From Alphaproteobacteria bacterium (lineage in GTDB: Bacteria; Pseudomonadota; Alphaproteobacteria; UBA2136; UBA6156), in contig JAIXUT010000155.1 of assembly GCA_027483385.1 (NCBI GenBank), positions 1-44,703 of the forward strand: a stretch of 44,703 bases of DNA, read 5' to 3'. Below the pieces are notes generated by a model. That model was given only the letters and a program-made list of their open reading frames with translations. It made no database searches and was not told the origin of the DNA. The position numbers were made by a program, and so were the translations under genes. Below, piece after piece: positions 28,723 to 35,376 of this stretch. The stretch's first letter is position 1; each line of letters opens with the position of its first letter.

Positions 28723-29964
28723 ATGAACCTCCCCCGCGTGGCCGTATTGTTTGGTGGCCCCAGTGCCGAACACGACGTCAGTGTGCTCACCGGTCTGCAA
28801 GCACTGGAAGCGCTCGACCCGACCCGCTTTGAAGGTGTGCCCGTGTATATCGATTTACAGGGCCATTGGTGGCTTGGCCTCGAACCCAAAAACCCACTGC
28901 GCGAACGCCAGAATTATCTTCCGGATTTGGCCCTGCAACGCCAGCTAACCCGCGTGCAGTTTGCGGTGGGTGGGGCCCGCCAGCAGGGCCGCTGGCAGCT
29001 GCAGGCGGTGGCCCAGCCCTGGTTTGGCCGCGCCGCTGCAATTCCGTTCGATTACTTCCTACCCGCCCTGCACGGCAGCTGGGGCGAAGATGGCACCGTG
29101 CAAGGTGCCTTGGCCGCAGAGGGCGCGATTGTGGCAGGCAGCGGGGTGGGCGGCATGGCCACCACCATCCATAAGCACCACACGGCGTTGCTGGCGGCCA
29201 GCTTGGGCATCCCCGTGGTGCCCACACATACAGTACGGCGCGGTGAAAGCCTCAACCCGGCAGCCTTAAAAGCGCTGGGTAAATTCCCGCTGTTCGTGAA
29301 GCCGAATTTTTTGGGCAGCAGCATTGGGGTGCATAAGGTGGCCGATATGGCGGCCTTGACCGAAGCCCTGGCAGCGGTGTTGCGGCTCGATACCCTGGCA
29401 CTGGTGCAGCCCTGCATCCCGAACTTAATAGAATATAACGTGGCCGTGCGGCGTCTGCCCAATGGCGAGGTGGTGACCAGCGCCATCGAGCGCCCCAAAC
29501 GCCAGGGCGACAGCTACGATTTTAAAACCAAATACCTCAGCGGTAACCAGAGCGGCACAATACACGGAAAACTTGGCGGTCATCAGGGCGAGGCCCTGCG
29601 GGGCATCATTGGCGCTACCCGTACGCTTAACCCCCCCGAACTGGCCAGCGGCCAAGGCGCCAAGCTGGCGGCTGCGATACGAGCCCACGCGGTAAGCCTG
29701 TTTGCCGAGCTGGATTTAATGGGCACCCCGCGGCTGGATTTTATGGTCAACGAAGCCACGGGCGCATTGTATTTTAATGAAATTAACCCCACCCCTGGCA
29801 GCTTCAGCTTCTTTTTATGGGAAGCCAGCACCGGCCCTGGGCAATGTGGCCTGACCGAATTGCTGACCGACCTGCTGACAGAAGCCCGCCAGCGCGCCCG
29901 CACCCACCACCGCCCGACCGATCCTGCCACCATGGGCGGCAGAATTTTTACCCGCCGTGGTTAA
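28723..29964 (+). CDS. D-alanine--D-alanine-ligase-family ATP-grasp enzyme
   Basis: A 413-residue ATP-grasp ligase. The N-terminal LFGGPSAEHDVSVLTGLQ has the Glu of the Ddl catalytic triad, followed by LPALHGSWGEDGTVQG, MATTIHKHHTALLAASLGIPV, the grasp strand LFVKPNFLGSSIGVHKV and the metal site RLDFM...FNEINPTPGS. It should join two amino acids with ATP, normally D-Ala to D-Ala for the peptidoglycan stem. The omega loop after KYLSG is replaced by a Gly- and His-rich stretch without the usual Tyr, so substrate preference may differ. It is also about 50-100 residues longer than typical Ddl. The ATG at 28723 follows AAGGG closely. Confidence 0.85.
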   Translation: MNLPRVAVLFGGPSAEHDVSVLTGLQALEALDPTRFEGVPVYIDLQGHWWLGLEPKNPLRERQNYLPDLALQRQLTRVQFAVGGARQQGRWQLQAVAQPWFGRAAAIPFDYFLPALHGSWGEDGTVQGALAAEGAIVAGSGVGGMATTIHKHHTALLAASLGIPVVPTHTVRRGESLNPAALKALGKFPLFVKPNFLGSSIGVHKVADMAALTEALAAVLRLDTLALVQPCIPNLIEYNVAVRRLPNGEVVTSAIERPKRQGDSYDFKTKYLSGNQSGTIHGKLGGHQGEALRGIIGATRTLNPPELASGQGAKLAAAIRAHAVSLFAELDLMGTPRLDFMVNEATGALYFNEINPTPGSFSFFLWEASTGPGQCGLTELLTDLLTEARQRARTHHRPTDPATMGGRIFTRRG

Positions 29965-29969
29965 TTTAG

Positions 29970-31808
29970 TTAAGGCCGCTTGACCACCAACATGGTCAAA
30001 TCATCGGGCACGGGCCGCTGCACGGTTTTATGAAAGCCCGTCATCAGCTCCTGCAACGCATTGCGGGCGTGCAGGGCAGCGGGGATTTTCTGCCACGCCG
30101 CACTTAAACCTGCTTGGCCCCAACGGACGCCATTCTGGTGCGGGGCATCGGTAATCGCGTCACTCACAATCATTAATGTTTCGCCTGCATTTAATGTACC
30201 ATGCCGCAGCGTAGGGGTAAGTTTGGGCGTAAGCCCCAGCGGGAGGCCATTGCAGGAAAGTTCTGTTAAAGCCCCGTTCTTGCTCTTGCGCAGCATTGGG
30301 GGGGCACCACCCGCGCAATAGCGTAAGTCGCCAGTTTTGGTGTTGAGGACGGCGTACACATAGGCCGCAAAACAGCCAGGGCCCAACAGCTGGTGCAAGC
30401 TGCCATTCAGGTGTGTCGCAATTTCTACCGGGTCGTTCAGGTACCATTCGGTTTTAAGCAAGGTATGCAGCTGTACGGTGTTGAGGGCCGCCCGCAGGCC
30501 GTGGCCGGTAAAATCCATCACGCCCATGGCCAAGTGGTCTGGACCGGCTTCGGCGACTGTCCAGTAGTCGCCTGCCAAGGTTTCGCAACCCACATAGCTG
30601 CTGGCCAGTTGCACACCGTGGGCTTGAGCCAGTGCCGCCAGCGTAGCGGCTTTGGGTAGCATATCTTGCTGAAAGATGCGGGTGCGTTCAATTTCGGCCA
30701 GTTGGGTGTCGTGCAACCGCTCGGCTTTTTGCAATTGCTGGCGTTGTTGCAACAACCGTTCCAAACGCAAAGCCAAGGTATCACTGCCGCCAAATTCGGT
30801 ACGGCAAACATCCACATTCGGGAAGGTCAGGGCTAACGTACAGGCCTGTGCCAAGTTTTTATTGGCCCATAACAAAATTGGCATTTCAGGGTGGCTGTGC
30901 TGTAAATCGCGTAACGCGTAGGCAAGGCTGGCAAAGTTTGGCGCTTCGCCATCGAGCACCAGCAGCTGATGTTGTTCTGCGGCTTCCTGCGCTTCACGCA
31001 AGCTGCTGCAAACCTTTAAATTATTAGCCCCCGCACTGCGTAGGGCGCGTTCCAGCAAGGGCGCACGGCTGGCACTGCCTGCCCAGGCCAAAATTCGTGC
31101 CTCGGCGCGGAGGTCGCGTGGTTGCACGGCCTGTTTTACCTCCGCCAGCGGCAATGCAAATCGCACCAGCCGTCCGCCTGCATCGTAGGCCAAGCGCCCG
31201 CTTAAAAGTTTATGAATCAGGCCAATCCCGCGCCCGGTGGCAGTATGGCTGCTAATTCCGCGTTCCAAAACTTCGCGCACCCGAAAGCCCAGGCCACGGT
31301 CTTCCAGCTCCAACTGCAGTTCGGAGCCGTGAAGGCGGCAACTTAACCGTACCGGAATCCGCCCCAATGGCCCACGTAGGGCGGCCCCCAACCCACTTTG
31401 AAAGTTTACAAAGTCATCGAGTGAATTGCCGCCCAAAGTGCGCACCTGGCTGAGGCCCAAATTGCCGTGTTCAATGGCGTTTTGTAGTAACTCGGCGAGG
31501 ATTAATTGCAAGTTTGCCTGGATATCTGGCTGTAACTGGACACGCATACTCAGGGCATTGGCCAAGTCGGCGGCAGCCTTTTCGCCGTGCAGCAAACGGC
31601 TTTCGGCCACTAGCTGCAGCACGTCGGCTTTATGTGGAATCGGCAACAGCGCAGCAAGTTCGTGGGTCGAGACACCCGCCAGAATCTGTTTACTGCCACC
31701 ACTTAAAGCATTCTGCAGCCCTTCGGCGTCGGTGCATTGGCTTACACCTGGCAGCGTTGCGGTGGCACTCAGGGTCGCTATCGGGCGTCGGGCGCGGGCG
31801 GCGTTCAT
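29970..31808 (-). CDS. Dual HATPase/PP2C partner-switching protein with pseudo-receiver
   Basis: A 612-residue signalling protein. Residues about 95-230 form an RsbW-type HATPase kinase domain: N-box ELLQNAIEHGN, G1 EDRGLGF, G2 GRGIGL. Residues about 235-345 resemble a response-regulator receiver but lack the acidic pair, so this is probably a pseudo-receiver. A coiled coil follows (about 345-380), then a SpoIIE-type PP2C phosphatase (about 385-612) with GDYWTVAEAG, MDFTGHG and DDLTMLVVK. Kinase and phosphatase acting on the same partner would be opposed within one chain. Its start overlaps by four bases the stop of the STAS gene, the natural substrate. Confidence 0.87.
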   Translation of the reverse strand: MNAARARRPIATLSATATLPGVSQCTDAEGLQNALSGGSKQILAGVSTHELAALLPIPHKADVLQLVAESRLLHGEKAAADLANALSMRVQLQPDIQANLQLILAELLQNAIEHGNLGLSQVRTLGGNSLDDFVNFQSGLGAALRGPLGRIPVRLSCRLHGSELQLELEDRGLGFRVREVLERGISSHTATGRGIGLIHKLLSGRLAYDAGGRLVRFALPLAEVKQAVQPRDLRAEARILAWAGSASRAPLLERALRSAGANNLKVCSSLREAQEAAEQHQLLVLDGEAPNFASLAYALRDLQHSHPEMPILLWANKNLAQACTLALTFPNVDVCRTEFGGSDTLALRLERLLQQRQQLQKAERLHDTQLAEIERTRIFQQDMLPKAATLAALAQAHGVQLASSYVGCETLAGDYWTVAEAGPDHLAMGVMDFTGHGLRAALNTVQLHTLLKTEWYLNDPVEIATHLNGSLHQLLGPGCFAAYVYAVLNTKTGDLRYCAGGAPPMLRKSKNGALTELSCNGLPLGLTPKLTPTLRHGTLNAGETLMIVSDAITDAPHQNGVRWGQAGLSAAWQKIPAALHARNALQELMTGFHKTVQRPVPDDLTMLVVKRP

Positions 31809-32140
31809 GCGTGGGGCTCCGCAATCCGGACCGAAACCAATGGAAAAAGCTGATCGTACTGCATCAGGTTAATTAAATTGCGCACATGGGCGTTGAGTAC
31901 ATTGGCCAATTTTATGGTGCAGCCAATCTTCACGGCCTCGCTTTGGGCCAACGCCAACAACCCAAGGCCGGTGGAATCGATGTAGGTCACTTCGGCACAA
32001 TCAAGCAAGAGTTCCCGTGGGGCCCGCGCCAGGGCGGCCCGAATCCCATCCCGAAAAGATGCGGCCTGGCTGGCACCCATGGTGGTGGGCAAGCGCAAGG
32101 CAACACTGGTGTTACTTACAACTATCAAGGGCATTGGCAT
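31805..32140 (-). CDS. STAS-domain anti-sigma-factor antagonist
   Basis: A 111-residue single STAS domain of the SpoIIAA/RsbV kind. The phosphoacceptor site is TYIDSTGLGLL with Ser56 as the predicted phosphorylated residue, set after the LLLDCAEV strand. In partner switching the unphosphorylated form binds an anti-sigma kinase and frees a sigma factor or another target. It is the first gene of a two-gene operon and is translationally coupled to the kinase/phosphatase gene. It diverges from recA across about 228 bp. No sigma-factor gene is in the window, so the output is unknown. Confidence 0.92.
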   Translation of the reverse strand: MPMPLIVVSNTSVALRLPTTMGASQAASFRDGIRAALARAPRELLLDCAEVTYIDSTGLGLLALAQSEAVKIGCTIKLANVLNAHVRNLINLMQYDQLFPLVSVRIAEPHA

Positions 32141-32314
32141 TCAAGGGCGCTCTCTTTTCTCTCTGGCATGATGCTGCCATAAGTTTACAGATTTACCACA
32201 ACCAATGGTTGTAAGGCTACGATTAATGCACAGCCCTCTGGGTTTTATATCACTTAAGTATGATGAAGGATGAAGCAATTGCAGGAAAAAGCGTCAGCAA
32301 ACCCAAAATAACCC

Positions 32315-32352
32315 TTGCACCCCAATTTGATTTATGTACATTAATACGTACA
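32315..32352 (+). promoter_or_regulatory. Putative recA promoter with an 18-bp inverted repeat
   Basis: TTGCAC (32315-32320) and TACATT (32337-32342), 16 bp apart, can serve as -35 and -10. TGTAC (32335-32339) and GTACA (32348-32352) form an inverted repeat with an 8-bp spacer that covers the -10 box, 17 bp before the start of recA. This is a fitting site for a repressor, perhaps LexA, but the half-site is not a LexA box I know from alphaproteobacteria. Confidence 0.45.
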
Positions 32353-32368
32353 AAGAAAGATTGAAGCC

Positions 32369-33439
32369 ATGGCCGCCAAGGAAAAAGTTACCCAACTCTC
32401 GTCAGCAACCAATGCCGAAAACACCGCCCGTGGCAAGGCACTGGAAGCCGCGCTGGCACAAATCGAAAAAAGCTTTGGCAAGGGCAGTATTCTTTCCCTT
32501 TCTGCCGATGCCGTGGAAAAAAATATCGATGTGGTCAGCACGGGTTCGCTCGGGCTGGATATTGCCCTGGGCGTGGGCGGCCTGCCAAAAGGGCGGATTA
32601 TTGAAATTTACGGCCCCGAAAGCAGCGGGAAAACCACACTTACCCTGCAAGTGGTGGCCGAGGCGCAGAAAATGGGCGGCACCTGCGCGTTCATCGATGC
32701 CGAACACGCGCTTGATACCGAATACGCCCGGAAAATTGGCGTAAATCTGGATGGTTTGCTGGTCAGCCAGCCCGATAACGGCGAACAGGCGCTGGAAATT
32801 TGTAACACGTTAGTAAGCAGCGGGGCTGTGGATGTGGTGGTGGTGGATAGCGTGGCCGCGCTCACCCCACGGGCAGAAATTGAAGGCGAAATGGGCGATA
32901 GCCACGTCGGCCTGCATGCCCGCCTGATGAGCCAGGCCCTGCGCAAACTGACGGGGACTATTTCCCGCAGCAACTGCATGGTGATATTTATTAACCAGAT
33001 TCGAATGAAGATCGGTGTGATGTTCGGCAACCCCGAAACCACCACCGGCGGCAATGCGCTGAAGTTCTATGCCAGTGTCCGCATGGATATCCGCCGCACT
33101 GGAGCGATTAAGAACGGCGAGGAAATTGTTGGCAACACCACGCGCGTGAAGGTGGTGAAAAACAAGGTTGCGCCACCGTTTCGGGAAGCTATTTTTGATA
33201 TTATGTATGGCGAGGGGATTTCCCACACCGGTGAAATTGTGGATTTAGGTGTGGCCCATGGCATTGTTGAAAAAGCTGGCGCATGGTTTAGCTACAATGG
33301 CGAGCGGATTGGCCAAGGGCGCGAAAATAGCAAGAACTTCCTGCGCGACAACCCAAGTGTAATGGCCCAAATCGAGGCCGCAATTCGGGCCAAGGGTACG
33401 CCGACAGTGGCCACAGTCAGTGCCGACGACGCGGCCTAA
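32369..33439 (+). CDS. recA: RecA recombinase
   Basis: A 356-residue RecA of standard length. Walker A is GPESSGKTT at about residues 82-90; the MAW and strand-exchange regions ([19 protein letters not shown]) and loop L2 ([20 protein letters not shown]) are intact. It polymerises on single-stranded DNA, drives strand exchange and stimulates LexA self-cleavage. The alanine- and acid-containing C-terminus (TVSADDAA) is short. AAAGA precedes the ATG. Divergent from the STAS operon. A hairpin follows its stop and merges into the promoter of tRNA-Asp. Confidence 0.99.
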   Translation: MAAKEKVTQLSSATNAENTARGKALEAALAQIEKSFGKGSILSLSADAVEKNIDVVSTGSLGLDIALGVGGLPKGRIIEIYGPESSGKTTLTLQVVAEAQKMGGTCAFIDAEHALDTEYARKIGVNLDGLLVSQPDNGEQALEICNTLVSSGAVDVVVVDSVAALTPRAEIEGEMGDSHVGLHARLMSQALRKLTGTISRSNCMVIFINQIRMKIGVMFGNPETTTGGNALKFYASVRMDIRRTGAIKNGEEIVGNTTRVKVVKNKVAPPFREAIFDIMYGEGISHTGEIVDLGVAHGIVEKAGAWFSYNGERIGQGRENSKNFLRDNPSVMAQIEAAIRAKGTPTVATVSADDAA

Positions 33440-33447
33440 GAATAACT

Positions 33448-33480
33448 GGGTGCGAGGGGTTGACCATGCCCTTCGCACCC
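33448..33480 (+). terminator. Hairpin after recA that embeds the tRNA-Asp -35 box
   Basis: GGGTGCGAGGGG (33448-33459) pairs with CCCTTCGCACCC (33469-33480), twelve pairs with one G-U, around a 9-nt loop. No T-tract follows, so it would terminate weakly or act as an mRNA 3' end. The loop is TTGACCATG, and TTGACC is the -35 of the next promoter. Confidence 0.65.
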
Positions 33481-33488
33481 CCTATATA
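33460..33488 (+). promoter_or_regulatory. Sigma-70-type promoter of tRNA-Asp
   Basis: TTGACC (33460-33465) and TATATA (33483-33488) are 17 bp apart, a near-ideal housekeeping promoter. Transcription would begin about 33495, nine bases before the tRNA. Confidence 0.75.
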
Positions 33489-33503
33489 AAGCGGGTTACG
33501 CGC

Positions 33504-33580
33504 GGAGGCGTAGCTCAGTTGGTTAGAGTATCGCCTTGTCACGGCGAGGGTCGCGGGTTCGAGTCCCGTCGCTTCCGCCA
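33504..33580 (+). tRNA. tRNA-Asp (GTC)
   Basis: A 77-nt cloverleaf with acceptor GGAGGCG/CGCTTCC, D arm around GCTCAGTTGGTTAGAG, anticodon stem TCGCC/GGCGA with loop TTGTCAC (anticodon GTC), T arm GCGGGTTCGAGTCCCGT and an encoded CCA end. Discriminator base G, as expected for Asp. Served by the promoter just upstream. Confidence 0.96.
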
Positions 33581-33910
33581 GTTTCACCGAAGGTGAACAA
33601 ACCTAATGGGGGTGCAGGGGGCATAGCCCACTGCAAATTTAGCGTACACCTGAATGCAGCCGGTTTGCGTAAGCAAACATGAGGCGTAAGCAAGTTTTTA
33701 CATGAATTGAGTTGGTAAGAGTCTCGCCAAATTATAAGTTGTGCACCTGCGGTGCAACACGGCGCAGGTCGCGGGTTCGAGTCCCGACCCTTCCGCCAAT
33801 TTCACCGAAGGTGAACAAACCTAAGGGGGGTTGCAGGGGGCATAGCCCCTGTAAATGTAATAAATACCCCGAGCAGCCAGTTCGCGTCAGCGAACATAGG
33901 CATTAAAATT
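33581..33910. repeat. Two copies of a hairpin-rich module following tRNA-Asp, 218 bp apart
   Basis: The 110 bp after tRNA-Asp recur after the decayed tRNA copy. Each copy has three hairpins in order: TTCACC/GGTGAA (33582-33596; 33800-33814), a CAGGGGGCATAGCCC stem (from 33615; from 33834), and GTTTGC-GTAA-GCAAAC (33663-33678) or GTTCGC-GTCA-GCGAAC (33880-33895). The last pair shows a compensatory T-A to C-G change. The tandem unit is therefore tRNA plus structured flank. The non-coding stretch 33581-34008 otherwise holds only the decayed tRNA and the ihfA promoter region. Confidence 0.75.
33700..33798 (+). pseudogene. Decayed tRNA-Asp copy with enlarged anticodon loop
   Basis: The 3' half GGTCGCGGGTTCGAGTCCCG (33767-33786) equals that of tRNA-Asp, the end is TTCCGCCA, and AGTTGGTAAGAG matches the D arm. 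The acceptor 5' strand is missing, and the space between the anticodon-stem halves CGCC (33725-33728) and GGCG (33761-33764) is 32 nt instead of 7, with a TGCACC-TGC-GGTGCA hairpin inside. It is almost surely not a working tRNA. Confidence 0.75.
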
Positions 33911-34008
33911 AGTTTAGAATTCTTTCTTTTTTGTTGATGGAATCTTAAAAACCCCTTGCCAAGCCGTGCGTTATACGTAAGGTAAAGGAATAAGAGGGGA
34001 CGCAACAG

Positions 34009-34311
34009 ATGTCGGAAAAAACACTCACCCGCATGGATTTGGCCGAAGCGGTATATGCTGAAGTAGGCCTGACCCGTAAAGCTGCGCAACAATTGGTGGA
34101 TGATGTCTTCGAAGAACTCTCCAAAACCTTGGAAAAGGGCGAAACTGTTAAGCTTTCTACGTTTGGTAATTTTTCGGTGCGTAGCAAACGTCAACGGATG
34201 GGCCGTAACCCGAAAACGGGTGTTGAAGTGCCAATTACGCCGCGTCGTGTGCTCACGTTTCGGGCCAGCCATATTCTCAAAGATCGCGTAAACGGCAAAC
34301 AGCCCAAGTAA
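34009..34311 (+). CDS. ihfA: Integration host factor alpha subunit
   Basis: A 100-residue DNA-bending protein of the HU/IHF family. The alpha-type signature is [37 protein letters not shown] (the beta-arm Arg-Asn-Pro is the intercalating proline). It acts with IhfB to bend DNA at promoters and recombination sites. Upstream is AGAGGGG at slightly long spacing. It is followed 11 bp later by a MerR-type gene, the usual alphaproteobacterial order. Confidence 0.94.
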   Translation: MSEKTLTRMDLAEAVYAEVGLTRKAAQQLVDDVFEELSKTLEKGETVKLSTFGNFSVRSKRQRMGRNPKTGVEVPITPRRVLTFRASHILKDRVNGKQPK

Positions 34312-34322
34312 AGCAAGTCATC

Positions 34323-34694
34323 GTGGCGCGTTTGAAAGCTCCAGCGCCCGAGGTTGGGCCCACGCCCAAACGGGCAGGGGCTTATCTTACCATTGCCGAA
34401 ATGGCTGCCGAGCTGAATGTCGCCACCCATGTGCTACGCTTTTGGGAAAGCAAGTTCCCGATTTTGCAGCCGATGAAGGCCGCAGGCGGTCGCCGCTTTT
34501 ATCATGCAGAAGCGGCGGCGATCGCCCGTTATATTCGTGATTTGCTGTATGTGCAAAAGCTTACCATTTCTGGGGCACAGGCTGCGCTGGGGAAACAAAA
34601 ACCGAAGTCGGTGATTGCCAGTAATGCGTTAAATACTGGCCATTTGGCCCACGAAGTTGGCCAGATTATTGCCACGCTTGAAGGGCGTGCTTGA
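34323..34694 (+). CDS. MerR-family transcriptional regulator
   Basis: A 123-residue protein with a MerR-type winged-helix DNA-binding domain: YLTIAEMAAELNVATHVLRF then WESKFPILQPMKAAGGRRFY, followed by the dimerisation helix RYIRDLLYVQKLTISGAQAAL. Unlike heavy-metal MerR there is no C-terminal Cys set, and the motif FWESKF is that of the small group found beside ihfA in alphaproteobacteria. The target is unknown. It starts with GTG at 34323 and ends in TGA that shares its A with the next ATG. Confidence 0.9.
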   Translation: MARLKAPAPEVGPTPKRAGAYLTIAEMAAELNVATHVLRFWESKFPILQPMKAAGGRRFYHAEAAAIARYIRDLLYVQKLTISGAQAALGKQKPKSVIASNALNTGHLAHEVGQIIATLEGRA

Positions 34695-35341
34695 TGCGCC
34701 GCATTATTTGGGTTGCCTGCGTGCTTGGTGCGGGTATGGTCTCGGCACAAGAGGCGACTTCGCCCACAACCGCCGTGGCATCGAATGACCCGGCCGCCGC
34801 CCGCCTGATCTGGCTGGATAAACAAACCAACAGCCGCACCGCCTTTACGCTGGCCGCCGGTGCGGCGCAAACGTTTGGCACCATGGCAGTGCGGCTGGAA
34901 CGCTGCGCCATGGACGTGCATAATCAGCTGAACACCGACGCAGCCTGGTTGGTGGTGAGTGAACCAGGCCGTGGTACCGACTGGTTTGCGGGTTGGATGA
35001 TTAATACCCTGCCCGAAGTGGCCACGCTCGACCACCCTCGCTACGATTTGCAACTGGTCGGCTGCGGTAGCCAATCACGCAAAAAAGCTGGCCCGGTGGC
35101 GCGGAGCGGTAAAATGGAGCAGGGAGTTGACACCGAAACCGCAGCGCCCGCCGATGGTAGCGACCCATATTACGTATCAGGCCTTGAAAATAGCGTAACG
35201 CCGACCACGTCCCAACCGGCCACCACCTTGCCCGAAGCCCCCACCACGCCTGCAACCCCTGTGCTGGATGAATCCGCGGCGCCTAGTGCCCCCGCGCCCG
35301 CCCAAGACCAGCTGCACAACATGATGGACGGGGTTTACTAA
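34694..35341 (+). CDS. DUF2155 secreted protein
   Basis: A 215-residue exported protein. The signal peptide (MRRIIWVACVLGAGMVSA) ends near residue 18. The DUF2155 core follows: IWLDKQTNSRTAFTLAAG, FGTMAVRLERCAMDVH, WFAGWMINTLPEVATLDHPRYDLQLVGC, which has two conserved Cys that could form a disulfide. A Pro/Thr/Ala-rich tail of about 90 residues ends the protein. No function is established for the family. The start overlaps the MerR stop by one base, so these genes form an operon with ihfA. Confidence 0.86.
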   Translation: MRRIIWVACVLGAGMVSAQEATSPTTAVASNDPAAARLIWLDKQTNSRTAFTLAAGAAQTFGTMAVRLERCAMDVHNQLNTDAAWLVVSEPGRGTDWFAGWMINTLPEVATLDHPRYDLQLVGCGSQSRKKAGPVARSGKMEQGVDTETAAPADGSDPYYVSGLENSVTPTTSQPATTLPEAPTTPATPVLDESAAPSAPAPAQDQLHNMMDGVY

Positions 35342-35376
35342 GTATCGAGAATCTTGAATCCAGTTTGCATGAGGCG

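Noticed and set aside
33767-33798. The repeated tRNA-Asp 3' end as attL/attR of an integrated element
   Set aside because: The two copies are only 218 bp apart with no integrase or cargo between, so a tandem duplication explains it better.
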